Positions 38,131-51,284 of a stretch of 64,000 nucleotides of DNA are shown in pieces. A model generated the notes under the pieces. That model was not told the origin of the DNA. It worked only from the letters and a program-made list of their open reading frames with translations, and did not search any database. A program made the translations under genes and the position numbers. Numbering within the stretch: position 1 is the stretch's first letter; the number at the start of each line of letters is the position of its first letter. The DNA lies in assembly GCA_016808115.1 (NCBI GenBank), contig JAEQBH010004687.1, positions 1 through 64,000 on the forward strand, given 5' to 3'. The DNA is from Tetrastigma voinierianum. Taxonomy: Eukaryota; Streptophyta; Magnoliopsida; Vitales; Vitaceae.

Positions 38131-41100
38131 TGGCTAGTAGAGGGCGAGGACATGGAGGGCGTCCACGGGAGTGGTTAGCACCACGGTGTTTTAATCGGTA
38201 CACTTTACGAGTTGTAGGTATTAAGTGAAATCTTTATAGCCGCGGTGGTATAGCGAGAGGTAAGAGCCAAAAGAAGATCCTAGTAACCTTGAGGAGGTTT
38301 AGGAGGGAGTATCATCCTCAGAGCATTCCACGGGAAAGATCCGATGGTGGTAGACCATTGGTTCATCACGAGGAAACGAGAAAGTGTTAGAGCTATGGAG
38401 ATTACCTCGGCTGCGACCGGATAGACTATTGCGTTCTAGGCTTGGAGATAGGAGCTATATGGTGGAAATGGGCAAGGACCTCTAGAGACCTTAAGTGGTT
38501 GTCGTGAGTTCTCCCTTAGGGATTAGAGGCGAGAATAGACAGGGATGACATGTTGAGGTTGCGAGTTAAGAGATCTTGGGGACTCTACTCGCGGTGGACT
38601 GAGGATTATGGACATGTCGAGTTCGAGGTCATCCACGAGGATGGATGGTGGTAAACACGGGGATCGTTATCAGTGTGGCGTAGGAGGTTCACGCCTATCA
38701 CAGCGGGGCCCGGTGTGCTAAATATGGTATTTCGGGGATAAGCATGACATTTTGCCCCGGACGATTATCACGAGTCCAAGTGTCGGGGACCGAGTTAAGC
38801 GGGTTGGTGAAGTGAGCCTTACAGAGGGCGAGTGGGGCAGGCCGATCTACCTCGAGTAGTTTGCGAATGTGTGGATGTTTTCCGGATGAGCTACGGACTA
38901 CCACCTCCGTAGGGATGCCAGACTTCGGTGATGAGTTACCTGGTATATTCACCCATCTCTATGACTACGCATAGGATGGCACCGGTTGAGTTGCGGGACT
39001 CGGAGTCTAGCTCTGGGATCTTTTGAATGAGGGTTTATTAGGCCCAGGCACACTTCACCATGGGCGCTTCCGGTTCTAGTTGCGAAAGAGAGGCAGTCTT
39101 GTTTGTGCGTATTTCTGAGACAGGATGAGCGGGATTACGATCAAGGATCGATACCTATTACGAGAGAGTTGGCGATTGAGGGCAGTCAGTTGAGAGGAGC
39201 GTGAGTACACTTCTGATAGACCGCGCTGGTTACCATCGGCGGTGGGGTTGGGGGCGGATATCCCGAGGCGTTCGTTAGCGTTATGGGCACTTTAAGCTTA
39301 CGGTGATGCCCATTGGATTGGCGAAATCGCGTTAGCGGCATTCATGGATCATGCATAGGATGTTCCAACCGCATCTGATCGGTTTGTCGTAGTCGCCGTG
39401 GATGATGTTTTGATCTACTCCCGGTCAGTGGGAGCATGAGTATCACTTGAGGTTTGTTTCTGGTGTTAAGAGACCATCGGTTAATACGCCAAGTTGATCG
39501 TAGAGTTTTGACTTCTTGAGGTGAGATTACAGGACACGTGGTGTCGGCATCAAGAGTGTCGGTCGACTAGAGAAGGTTAGGGGTAGTGATCACGTTGGGG
39601 AGGAGACGAATGTCAATCTTCGAGATCGTGGCTTCTTGGGGTTAGTTTGGGTGTTAAAGGAGATTCAAGAATGGGCTGAAGTTGTCATTCGGGCGGGATG
39701 TAGGATTTGCCTACGGGACATGACTCCCATGGTTAGGCGGCCCTGACCATAGAGAGATTGAGGTCTTGGAACACTTTCGGGATACGGGTGTTGGCGGTAA
39801 CGAGGAGAATCCAGCTTTCTCTAGTTCGGGGCGAGACTTCGCTACACACTAAAGACCTCAAGTTCTGGTTGGGTTGAGCATAGTGGCTGAGTTTCCATAG
39901 GGGCCGGATCCCGGGGACTTTGGGACAGCACGAGTCCAGTTAGCGTAAACAGGGTACAATTCATTCCTCCACACCTAGTGCGGGTTCAAGGAGCCGGAGT
40001 TTCGGTTTCGGGATGCTATCGAGCCTCAGCAGCCTGAGATTGGCCAGGGAGGCCGGAGTGTGAAGGTCAGTCGGGACGGATCAAAGTTGCACGGTGGAGC
40101 GTAGTGGACTTTAGGATATTGAACCTATTGGTTGTAGATGTCGAGGCTTGACATGGATGAATTGACAACCTAAGTTGTCGATGGTGGGACACTTAAGCGG
40201 GTTGTCATAACCGACCGCGGCCTTGGGTTTGGGCTTATTAGAGGAGTTAAGACCTTTTGAGAAGCCGGGAATAAAGTATTCTTAGGGTGTAGGGTGAGTT
40301 GACTGATAAGTCGAGATTGCCAGTGCGAAATCTCTCAGATTCTACTCATGTGGACCCAAAGGGATTGGGTGTATGTGATATGGAATGCGTTCGCGTTCAC
40401 GATAACATCATGTCGAGTCGGATGGGGGTGCACGGTATGGTCATTCCACTTTGAAGTGAGTGTGGTTGAGTTTATCTTTGGACATTCATCCCGGTGAAGA
40501 CTCATAGTTTGGATCGAGAATGTAAGAGCTCGAAGTGTAAGCCCAGGGGATTTGTGTGTCAGGGATGAAAACATCTTTGCCCGGGTTTGTCACGTAAGGC
40601 GGGTGATGATGAATGGAGATGACTCAGGTTTGGATACCCTTTGGAAATTGTGGGTGTTGCCCAGTTTGCCAAGGGCTCAATAAATGGATGTCATCTGGGA
40701 CATGGATTGAGTTGTGATCATTGGATTGATGTAGATTGTTTGGAGGTTCAGCGTTTACACACTAAGCAGAAGATTGTAGTGGATTACGTGTGTGTGGATT
40801 ACATACTGGGGTGTTAGAGGCATGTGCGAGACATGTGTCTGGGTCATAGGGTAGGATAAGTGCGCTTGGTGAATTCGCCCACAATAATAGTTATCGAGGG
40901 CGGTATCACGAGATGGCACCATATGGAGACATTGTGTGGGAGGCCATGTGAATCCAGTTATGTTGGACCGGTGGGATTAGACTCCAAGTGGCTGGTTTGT
41001 CGATTAGAGACACCTTAGAAAGAAGGTGGGCTTGATCGATGAGTGTCTTACTCTCGGCTTAGGCGTGGGAGCTATGATGATGTACGATGTCGACCCTTAG

Positions 41101-41560
41101 AGTTCGAGGTTGGGGATCACACATCTTCTTAAGGCGATACCCTAAGAGGGGTGGTCGGTTTCGACAGGCGCGGGAGCTATCGCCGAGGTTTGTGGGCCTT
41201 CGAGATACTTTTCGGGGAGGATGAGGCACTGTCACATTACCCGGTTAAGCGTTACCGCTGACCATGCTCCGAGTATCCACGGTGTTTCACGTCTCCATGC
41301 ACTCCCGATATATATATTCGAGATCGGCTCATATGGTGGATTGAGAATGGACCAGGGTTGACACATTCGGATTGCTTTGAGGGAGGGACCCGGGGTGCAT
41401 TGTTGTAGTCGTGATCGGGTTTTGCGGCCTTGAGGCCGTGAGGCTAATTGAGGAGTGCTATGGCGGCCGGCGAGTGGAGGAGTCAACGTGGGAGCGCGAG
41501 GGACACGATGCGAGATACCTATCCCTTCTTGTTTAGGGATGAAGGTCGTGATTTAGTCGT
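38131..41560 (+). pseudogene. E1 gag-pol remnant
   Basis: A likely gag start at 38131 reads MASRGRGHGGRPRE, the arginine/glycine-rich start common in plant Ty3 gag. A capsid-like stretch (VDHWFITRKR) is visible near 38350. RT lies at about 38950-39560: the start has HRMAPVELRDSES (38970-39008), and the end has EHEYHLR near 39428. The integrase region fills roughly 40000-41250. The C-terminus at 41465-41535 shows a chromovirus-type end (DTMRDTYPFLF), clearer in E5. At least a dozen phase changes break the frame, several caused by single-base insertions. The products would be capsid, protease, RT-RNase H and integrase for retrotransposition; this copy cannot encode them as written. Confidence 0.75.
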
Positions 41561-41660
41561 TTAAGGTTTAAGTAGTTGGATTTACATGCATGATAGAGTG
41601 CGCGTTGCATGTGCATGTGCGCGATTATGATAGTCTGAATTTGGGGTTGAAATTCTTTTA

Positions 41661-41673
41661 AGAAAGGGGAGAA
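41661..41673 (+). other. E1 polypurine tract
   Basis: AGAAAGGGGAGAA, directly before the 3' LTR start TGTAAGAC. This is the plus-strand priming site and fixes the LTR start. Confidence 0.85.
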
Positions 41674-43742
41674 TGTAAGACGAAATTTTAATTTTACGGA
41701 ATAAGGGCAAAATAAGTAATTTTGATTATAAATTTATAATTACGGTTCAAAAGTCCAGTAATTAATTCTCTAGACCTCGGATGTGAAGCGGATTGTACCG
41801 TTGGAATCGTCTCGTGAAATCCCTAGTTAGCACGTAAATTTGAAATTTGCTAAGGCGGTCGGAGTTAGCACGTTTTGAGAGCGTAGCGTTTCGGGTGCGT
41901 AAGCGATTTTGATGCAACGAGGCACATATAGCATGTACTCATGTATATAAAGTGGTAGCAGTAGAAATGATCGAAGTAATTGGTAAAGATAGTCAGAGAT
42001 GTGAAACTAGTAAGAAAGGAATTAATAAATGAAATTGATTAAATTAGAAAAGTCAAAATTTGAATAGTATTGATCTTCTTAAATGAGCAAAGCGAAAAAA
42101 AAGGAGAAAAGCAAACCAGGGGATACGACAGCGTTTGAGAGAGTTTAGAGAGAGAAACTTCTCTCTAAAAATACGGCGAATTCGACCGTCGGCAGGCTTC
42201 GGGACAAGAAGGAGAAATGCTCTACGCGGAAAGGGCTACGCGTGGGTACCGGATTTAGGGAGTTTCTTCAAACTCCTTGAGGTAGGATTTCTCCCTACTT
42301 GGGTTTTATTCCCATTTTTAGTGTTTTTCGAATGTTTGAGTCGATTGAGGCCATTGGGGGCTGTTGGATCGGTCCCAAAACATGGGACCGAATTAATACA
42401 ATTTTTTTGAAACCAAATGGAGCAGCCCGTAGCTGCTCCATGGCCGTGTGGGTATGAAAATGGTGTGTAGTGGTTTGAATCATGTATTGGTTGGTTGCTG
42501 GGCGTGGTGGCGTGAAATGCGAGTTGAAAACATGAACCTAGGATTAATTAGTGTCGAAAGGGGCAGTAAGCCCTAGGGTTTTTCACGTTCCTAGGATGAA
42601 ACCAGTGACCCAAAATGTATTTTCGGGAAAATATGTGTTTGATTAAGTAATTCGGGTAAGATTGGCATGTTTTTATATATTCTTAGTGAGCTAATTTTGA
42701 TGTTTGAGATGATAATTACTAGTGTTTGTGTGATTTAATTTTTATGCAGTATATTCTGTTATTTATATATGTTGCATATGAGTTAAGTATATTTTTGGAA
42801 TTGGCGTAAATCGTTTCGTATCTTGTTTGAGACATCTAGGACTGCTATAGGAGTTAGTGCATGGTATAAGTCTAGAAAATGGTTGGTAGTCTAAAACATT
42901 AAATATCGGAGGGTAGTCCAAACAAATAATATCGGTAGGAGCGGCCCAATTTGAAATATTATAGGAGGAACTAGTCAAACTAAATAATATATATCAGCGA
43001 TCAGGGCGGCGATTATTATATTCATCGGAGGGTAGTCCACAAACAAATAATATATATCAATAGTCGGGTATTTAATTGATATATATTCATCGGAGGTTGC
43101 CCACTAATGAACTAATATTCTCATCTGAGGAGGCAGGCGAGTGTAAGGAGAGATCGTGGACTTCGGGATCTGAGTTGGTCGTGCAGACATTCAAGTAGGA
43201 TCATGCATTGCTTGAATGTGTGTTTCTTGGAACATTACCACTTTGCACTTAGATGGTGAGTAGCCCACTTGGGGGGCGATTCTCCCTCACGGGCTTTAGC
43301 TCACCCGAGTCATGGGATCCCCCCTTTGTTTTTGCAGTGCGGGGGCGTGCGAGGGGATGGCTAGATCTGAGGCTAGAAGTTAGAAGAATAGGGATATAGC
43401 TTTGGTGGTTGTACATGTATTAGAACTCTTCGTTTAATATATGTATTGTTTAAAATAAAAATAATGGCTTCTTGTAACTATTGGGTATATAGTTGGTTTC
43501 ATAGTTGGCATGTACATTGAGTCTTGTTTATGGAGTCAGTGGCCGTATTGGACCACATATTGCATATATTGAATTTGTTGGGACAGTAAATGCGGAGTTT
43601 TAATACAAGAATTGTATTTGGGTAGAGCTCCCAGGTACAAGGGGCTACGCCGATTTTCTAAAGTGGCGTCAGATAACCGACCCCTCACTTGTATTCCGCG
43701 GGTTGACGGGTAGTCAACGGACCCCGGAGTTTAGGGCGTCAC
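41674..43742 (+). repeat. 3' LTR of E1 (~2.07 kb)
   Basis: Starts TGTAAGACGAAATT after the polypurine tract and ends GGGCGTCAC. Collinear with 33946-36017, including the AGAGAGAAACTTCTCTC motif (42148-42168), the GGAGTTTCTTCAAACTCC hairpin (42259-42276) and the GGAGGGTAGTCC units. Confidence 0.88.
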
Positions 43743-46189
43743 GGAGACCTTTCAAGCTATTCTAATTAGAGCAAATCTGAGTGTGGCGCTAATTTGCCCG
43801 AGAGACTAAGAGAGAACACACACGTATGTGTGTAAGACCCCATATGGAGAATATACTATCAAGGTCCTAAGGAAGAGATTCTATTTATATACTCAAAATT
43901 CTAACCTTATAGGGTTACTTGTCAAACGAGCAACTAATGTCCAGGCGACACGAAGCCACCTATATTGTATTCTATTTTTTTTTTTATAATTGAAATCCAT
44001 TAGAAGTAAGAGACAAATAGGCCAAGTGTAGCAATCTGCTCTGTTAGAAATCCATTGGAAAGTAAGGAGGCTAATAGGCACACTCGCTTAATCTCTATCT
44101 GCCATGTTAGATCGATAGATTTCTTTTTAGGAATAAAGTTTTCTTGCATATTAAGTAACCAAACTCTTGTTTTATTATTGGTTTCTTATCTTTTAAATAA
44201 TTATTAATAGACTATATCACTAATTAACATGCAGGATCTAATGGTCATGATTAATTTTGGCTCTTCATGCGGATCATAGTGCTTTTAAAACATAAGTCCA
44301 ACAATTTATTGTAAGAATTGAACTTAAATTTGGGATAAAATGTGGGTAGGTGGAAATAGTTTCTAGATAACTTTTGTTTTTTCCAAATAAGAAAATAAAG
44401 ATATGTTGTGCTTAAAATTTTATTTTATTTTTAATCTACAAAAACTTAAATTATTTCAAATATATATTTTAAAATTTTAAAAAATTTAATTCTATAAATA
44501 TATATACAAAATAAGACACTTTATGTAAAAATTATTTCTAAAACATATTTAAAAATATTAAAACGAAATTAAAGTTTCTAATGGGATTTTTACTTCTTCG
44601 GAGTTTATGGTGTCGTTTTTTTAATTAAAATTCCAATTCCCAAACTATAGCTTCGTAATCATATTTGACTTGAATCTAGTCCCCAAAAACAAAAACTAGT
44701 GGAGTTGAATCGAATCATATATGAAACATCCTAGGACAAAACAAAACAAAACAATCCAACGGCTTGATTTAAATTAAAACAAAAATGTTCTTAAAAGCTA
44801 AAAAAAGGAATTACAGATAGCAGAGAAGACATTGGAGGAAGAAAAGGAATAATGCAAAGATGTAGATGGAATCGGCATGTGAGATGTGACATTTAGCAGT
44901 TAATAATGGGAAGCATGGTTATGTTGTAGACAGGGAGTGTACTCATGAAAGGTCTTTGGGCAGCGTCTTAGTTGTTTGTATATTTCCCGTGTAATTTGGT
45001 GTTGGTTAATCATCCATCTTTGACATGACAAACGGTAGTAGCTCTCATTTTTATTCACACCGAGTGAGGAGGATGTGGTAGCGTAAACCCCTGCCGGTTG
45101 TAACATCACATTTGTATACTCTGTTTCCCACTTTAAAATTAGATTCGGCGGATATTTAGGATTATTTAAAAAATTTTTATCAAAATAAGTTGGAAATTAG
45201 AAAATAACATTAAACTAATATACAAAATTTATCATCTATTCTTTCAAAAAAATAAAAAAATTATCATCTATTTTTTAAAAAAAATTTAAAGCCAATACCG
45301 TAATCATAGTCATTGATTATGACATTAATTTTAAAAAATTTCAAAATATTTTAATACTATAATATTAACTACAACATTGATAAGATAAAAAAAAAATCAA
45401 TATTATATTAAATAATACGGTATTATTGTTATGTACTAATTTACGATATTATTTTATTTTAACCTATTTTAATAATTTTATTTTCAAAATAAAATTATAT
45501 GTCCAATACTCTTAAAATGATGAGGTATGTTTTGAAGGTTAGATGAACCCTTATTTGATAGACCATTAAAATTAAGCCATTAATACATTTTTGAGAAGAC
45601 AAAAATGTTCATCTCATCCAACACTCCCAATTTGCCATCTCCCCTTCCACAAATGCCACTCTTCCCTATTTTTTCACCCCAATGGAACTTGCTTCGATTT
45701 TTTTCTTTTCCAATTAGTGTTCAAATTTTTTTTTGGATTTTTTTTTTTGTGTAATAACTGGAATAAATTAAATCAACTTTTGATATATATCAATACATTT
45801 ACCTATATTAATAAGTAATTTAATAAATATAAAACAATATTTTTTCTTATTCTATAATAAAATTTATTTATAATAATAATAATTTTCATATTTTAATCTT
45901 ATTTTTTATACTTTTATATTTTAATTTTTATAAACCTAAAATTTAAAAAAAAATAGAAATAAAACCCTAAGTTAAACTTTTTAAAGGAGTAAAAGTAATA
46001 AAAAAAAACCTTCTTAACAAAAATATTATTAATCATTTTAGTATTCAATTTTAAAAGTAATATTTAGCTGAATAAAATTAAAAGCAATAAGTAATGTTAC
46101 AAACTAAAATTAACAACACTAACAATTAAACGTACTTTTAATTTATAACATTGTTACTTCTAAATATATATGAAAATTATTGGAATTTT
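43743..46189. other. Unassigned AT-rich intergenic DNA
   Basis: 43993-44080 is a short diverged duplication: GAAATCCATTAGAAGTAAG, then GAAATCCATTGGAAAGTAAG, each followed by AATAGGC. 44300-46189 is very AT-rich with homopolymer tracts. Short frames at 44900-45109 (-) and 45591-45818 (+) have no motif, codon pattern or copy to support them. Nothing else recognised. Confidence 0.6.
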
Positions 46190-47462
46190 GTTAAGGTTTT
46201 GATTTTTGGAAATTTGACTTCGTGGAATTGGCATCGAAATGCCATATTGAGCACAAAAGAACCTAAATCTTTTGAAGCTTTAGGTCTTTTAATTTATTGA
46301 GTTTAAGTTGAGAACACAACCCAAGACCTTCTCTTTTATTTGTACTTATGAGATCTCTCCATAAGTAGAAGTCAAATTGGATTGTTCCTACATGTTTTTT
46401 CTCTAAGAGGCTTCTTGAACTCACATCGTTGAAAGCCTTGGGAAGACCATAAAAGGAATCTTTCCTTCCGATGAAGCTCACAGCATCGGCTCTTACCATC
46501 AAGGTTGCTAAGAACACATCCATATGCACCATTTAAGGTCCACTTGGTGTTCCATCTTAAGATTTTGTAAATTTGAGAGTTCTTTCTCCATAAATGCTTG
46601 GATCACCTGAAGTGTTTGGTTACTTAGCATAAACCAATCTATGATTGAGTTTTGTTCTCCTTCCTCATTTGTACTTTTTAAAATATGAAATCTTTCTTTT
46701 TCACTTAGGTAGTTTTCCCACCAAAGTTTTAATGTGCCATTGAAACCTGCTGTGACTAATTGGACAGCATTCCAATCATCATCTGTTTGCAAATGAGTAG
46801 CTGCCATTTGCATTTGTGAAACTGTAATGAGATTTCATGTTCGAAAGAGCATCTATATTCCGAATAGATGTCATTCTTATTATAACTATTTTTGTTTTGG
46901 TTGTTTTCCTCAAATTGTAAATCTGGAGGAGTAGGCCTTTGATAAAAGTTTTGATCTTTGATGCCAAGTTTTAACTTGTTTATTTGTTCTTCTTCTTGTT
47001 CGGTAATATCTTGATAAGTTTTGAAACATTAGAATTTGTTCCCGATCCACTTAAGAGTTTACTTGGGTTTTGAACAAGAGGATCTTTTTATTTCTATTCA
47101 CACTTGTTTTTGTGTTAAAAGTCTTATCAATTCATCATTACTTTATTACCTCCTAATTTAAGGGTTTTATTGGTTTGAATATAAGACTTTCTTGTTTTTC
47201 TTCTTTCTTCCTTTTCGGGTTTATAATTTTTTGTAGTATTTACTTTCAATTCTGACCCAATTGGTAATGTTTCTAGAATTTGATTTGTAAAGTGTTTTAT
47301 TCTTTGAATGCCTTTATATCTTTAGTTTATTCATTCTGTTTTTCATCTTCTTTTGAATCAATTTGTTTAAAGGTAGGGTATTATTTCTACACCTTGAGCC
47401 TTTATTTTCATTCTTCCAAAGGGGGATGGGTTGATACTATCTTCTTTTCAGGAAGTAGTATT
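46190..47462 (-). pseudogene. Second viral locus: coat-protein region
   Basis: Matches 24430-25735 of the array. Open pieces: 46967-46779, 46813-46508 (with MQMAATHLQTDDDWNAVQLV and GTLKLWWENYLSEKERF, the coat core) and 46532-46263 (with GLPKAFND and GLGLCSQLKL, matching copy 2). The zinc knuckle, protease and RT are absent: the left edge at about 46190 cuts inside the coat gene. The right side continues past two nested LTRs into 49844 and 51285. Confidence 0.8.
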
Positions 47463-49843
47463 TGTAGAGACCCACCCTTTGGCCCACTCCGACAAAGTGG
47501 TCCCACTCCCTGTGAGCTATCCCCTAGCTCCACGGGGTTTCTTTAGCCTCCGTGGAGAAACATAAGACACGGGACCATGAGCTTGGAGATACCATTCGAA
47601 GTGGTTCCCATTCTCAAGCCCAGGCTAGTAGCCCAGGTTCAGTAGTAGGAGCTACCTCGAATGGGTATCTAAGCTCATGGTCCCGGGTTCGAGCCACGGA
47701 GGCGAAACCCCTGTGAACTGGGGACCTTTGTGAGTGGGACCTAATCGAGCCAGAATGGGCCTGCCCTAAAGGCGCCTTATATCACGGTCCTCGCTGGCCC
47801 GCTCCAGACGGAGGGTTGATTAATCGATTCACAAGCTATCCCTAAGCTCACGGGGTTTCTTTCGCCTCATTGGGCTCAAGACACAGGACCATGAGCCAAG
47901 AGTACCAAACCGAGGTAGTTCCCACTGCAACTGGAGCCACAAATAGTGACTTGTCTTCGTAGACCAAGGCCGCGTGAAGGCCATTTTGATCTGCAGTGAG
48001 CTTTGGGTTTGAGAGCTTTTTAGAGAGAGAGAGTGCTTCTCTCTAGAATAACGGAAGATCCGACCGTCGGCGGTCTTCGGGGCGAGAAGGAAAAAGGTTC
48101 TACGCGGGGCAGGCTACGCGTGGACTCCGGGATCAGGAGTTTCTTCAAACTCCTTGAGGTAGGATTTTCTCCCTACTTGCGTGTTATTCCCATTTTTAAG
48201 GGTTTTTCCATGTTTCGGTTGGTTTGAGGCCGTGAGGGGCCGTTTGATCGGTCCCAAAACTTGGGACCCGGAGTGTTTAATTTATTAAGAATTTTTATTA
48301 GACCGTGGCTGTCCAGAATGTTAGGGGCTGTTTGTGTGGAATTTGGCATTAAAATACATGCTTGAGATGATAAAGTAGGGAATGGGCGTGATGACCCTAA
48401 AACATGGGACCGAAGTGTTAAAATTTTTGGGAGCCGATTTGGGCAATCTAGACACTGTTATGGACTGTTATGGGTCCTTTTGTGATAATTTATTCACTAA
48501 ATTATGCTTTGGTGTTTATGAGGCCAGGTAATAGGTAAAAATTCGGTTCCAAAGTGAAGCAGGTGGACATGTGAGCTGCCCATTAGACCCAGCCCTCATG
48601 TTGAATTTGTTAAAATCGGTCGGGTTGTGTGAATTGGATAAAAATCATCCATGTGTTTGGCATTTGACTTGTGTGAATTGAATGGATTGGTATGTGTAGG
48701 AATTAATTTGGAGAGTTGGTTGATCAAAGAATTATTAGGTTAATGCTTGAGGTGTTAACAAAATGACGCAATTATATAGAATTAAATTGTGTTGTAAGCC
48801 ATTGGTGATGATTATGATTTGCTCAAGTGAGTTAGATTGGGTGATGATTGGAGAGTGTGGAATTACATGTGTGTAATTGTAGTTGATTGAAAATATGCAT
48901 ATTGTCATGTGTGTAAATGGTTTGAAAATGGCATAATGCATTTCATAGCACCAGCTGAGTAATGACAGAGTTAGGTGTGAGTGCATGACAAGGTATTTTA
49001 TAAACAGGGGATATGGTTGCGAAAGGAATTTCAAAAGGATGATATTCCGGAGGTGGGTTCAGGAGATGGGCAGCGGATCACGCGGATGATGTTATGATGA
49101 TGAAGGACCATGACGTTTCGGAAGCTCACCAACCCAATTCACCTCGGAGAATTTAATCTATTATTTTACCGAACATTTCGGTGAGTATGTATTTTCAAGA
49201 ACAAACGGGTTTTGTTTTGAAAATGATTATTTTCTCATACATGGCTTAGGCAAGTGTATGTGAGTGAGTCGGTGTGAGACTCGTGACATGGGGATGACAT
49301 GTAGACATTCCAAGTGGGGTCAGTATTTGCAGAGTGTGTGTTTAATTTAGACATTACACTGCACTTAGGTAGTGAGTAGCCCACTTAGGGCGATTCTCCT
49401 ACTGAGCTTTAGCTCACCAGATGTGGGACCCTTTATTTTTGAGACACAGGAGCGCTCGAGGAAGACGATCCATTTTGAAGAAGCAGTTTGTGGCTTGAGT
49501 GGACTTAGGACTCAAACATGTATTAGAATTGTAGATTTTAATATGTTTGTATAAAACAAAAGTGTAATCAACCATGTAATTGTGGGAGAGATAATTGGAG
49601 AGATAGTTGTGATATGTGTTTTAATGAGTATTAGTTATGGGCCCAAGTGGCCGTATTGGATATATTAATAGCCTCTGACTGGATTATTTAGGACAAGGTA
49701 TTTACAGGTATTGTATTTGGGTGGAAGCTCCGTACCAAGGAGACTTTGCAGATTTTACGAAGTGGTGTCAGATGGCAGAGCATCCATAATATTCACGTAG
49801 GTTGACGGGTAGTCAACGGACCCCCGGGTTTTGGGGCGTCACA
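47463..49843 (+). mobile_element. Solo LTR, subfamily B, inserted in viral DNA with 5-bp TSD
   Basis: Begins TGTAGAGACCC and ends GGGGCGTCACA. GTATT occurs at both flanks (47458-47462 and 49844-49848), a 5-base target-site duplication as made by Ty3/gypsy integrases. Removing the insert restores collinearity with 18360-18420 and 25715-25770. From about 47990 it follows the family: an AGAGAGAGAG/CTTCTCTC motif (48022-48042), then the GGAGTTTCTTCAAACTCC hairpin (48138-48155). Its first ~500 bases are instead filled by a fold-back repeat (47480-47945). Confidence 0.88.
47480..47945. repeat. Three SINE-like units in -/+/- orientation (fold-back)
   Basis: Unit 1 (about 47490-47612) and unit 2 (about 47640-47760) are inverted copies. 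On the unit-2 strand they share CTCATGGTCCCGGG, CACGGAGGCGAAACCCC and GAGTGGGACC. Unit 3 (about 47815-47940) repeats unit 1's orientation (CTCACGGGGTTTCTTTCGCCTC, GGACCATGAGCC). Unit 2 contains GGTTCGAGCC (47686-47695), which fits the RNA polymerase III B-box consensus. A tRNA-derived SINE is possible, but I see no clear A box, tail or target duplication. Confidence 0.55.
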
Positions 49844-49940
49844 GTATTTGACTTCCATTCTTTTTGGAACATATTTATTTGAGAAAAGGGATATTTTATT
49901 TGATTGTTGCTGCATAAATATCAAAATATGTGAGAAGAAA
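49844..49940 (-). pseudogene. Viral movement-region sliver between two solo LTRs
   Basis: About 90 bases (GAAAAGGGATATTTTATTTG...CTGCATAAATATCAAA) match 25745-25810 of the array, proving that the two LTRs are separate insertions into one viral copy. Confidence 0.85.
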
Positions 49941-51284
49941 TGTGAGACCCGGAAAATCCATGTTTCTAGAAGGATAAATAAATGGCCCCAGTTATCCAGG
50001 CCCGCCAGATCTCGGATGGCGAAAGCGGAATTCACGTTGGAATCGTCTCCACGAAATCTGGCTGCCGTCCGAATTTAGTCGAATTCCGGGCGATCCCGAG
50101 ATTTCCACGTTTTTACGAGGCACGAATGGGATGCATGACGCGAATGCGTTTTGGGAGGCCCGGAGGCGCCCGCGTGTCGATCACCCAGTCTGATCGAAAC
50201 GAGGTCAAGTGGGACTCCGCTGCGCAGCGGTCGCCGCTGAGGGAGTTACTCTGAGGATGGGATGTGGACGGGGGTAATCGTGGGTGTCGATGAGAATGAA
50301 CGTGAAGATGGGATATCATGACAGGTCGCTCTTGAGCTCTGGGGTGGAGGGAGAGGAGAGGGAGAGACCAACGAGAGAAGGGAGAGTGAGGAAGAGGATT
50401 TTTAGGCTCCTGTCTCTCTAAAATTCCAGTATCGGACCGTTGGCTTCCGGCGAGACAAGGGCAAGTTGCTCCCATGGCGAGGACTACGTGGTTACCGGTT
50501 TCGGGAGTTTCGACAGAGCTCGAGAGAAAAGGTGAGGTTTTCTCCTGCTTGCTTTCACCTCTTTGCTTAAGGGTTATGTAATGGATTGGGGATTTATTGA
50601 GGCTGGATGACGTGGTTTGATTCCAAAAGCTTTGGACCAGTTAGGAAATCCACAGAGTGTTTTGGATGATCCACAATTTGTTTGGGTGTTTTCTTGATTG
50701 CGTGGTGTCATGTTATTTTCAGGAAAAATAGCAGCATGTTTGTGTGATGTTGTGGCGGTTCGAGGCAGACAGCCGGATAGGTATCTTAGCCCATGTGAGC
50801 TAAGTTTATATTATTATTATAAACTGAATAACATGATGTATGGATTAAATTATGTTAATATATGTAAATGATATATTAGCATGTGTAATATGTTTATGTG
50901 CCATTGATTTGCAGGTGGGAGTAAATCAGAGTAGGGATTCCACTCTTGATTTGCTCTACTTATGGGTGGGTTTAATTTTTTAGATTGCAGGAGAATCAGC
51001 TTAGGGATGGAGGCAGCAAGGACCTTACGACGAAGCTTATTAAGATAAGCCTTATCTTGTAATTTTGTTCTTTGTAAAATTAAGACAAAGAAACCCATTT
51101 TGTATAAATTGTAATTAAACACAATTACAAATAAATCATTTTTGTATAAAATATATAGTGTGTTGAATGGATATCACGGGCTGATCGGGCTGGTTTACAT
51201 ATCACCGTGCCTCACGATGTAGAGACACGTGGATTTCTCGGGTTGACGGGTAGTCAAACGGACACCGGGATTAAGAGGCGTCTG
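49941..51284 (+). mobile_element. Solo LTR, subfamily C (~1.34 kb), inserted in viral DNA
   Basis: Begins TGTGAGACCCGG and ends near AGAGGCGTCTG (a damaged GCGTCACA). The viral sequence GTGA|CATTGGAATATTCATT resumes at 51285. TGTGA lies at 49929-49933 and 51285-51289, a likely 5-base duplication, though seven extra bases (GAAGAAA) stand between the left copy and the LTR. It shares TCTCGGATGGCGAAAGCGG, the GGGAGTTTCGACAGAGCTC stretch and the GGTTGACGGGTAGTCAA end with the other LTRs but is shorter and more GC-rich at its start. Confidence 0.8.

Noticed and set aside
43743..46189. A host gene in the least repeat-like interval
   Set aside because: No frame longer than about 75 codons, no motif and no codon signal; AT-rich homopolymers dominate.
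46140..46190. TA microsatellite boundary at the second viral locus
   Set aside because: The flank is AT-rich but not a TA dinucleotide tract, so the integration context of the first locus is not repeated here.
47463..47990. Cassandra-type TRIM with 5S rRNA
   Set aside because: No 5S promoter or 5S-like sequence could be read in the segment.
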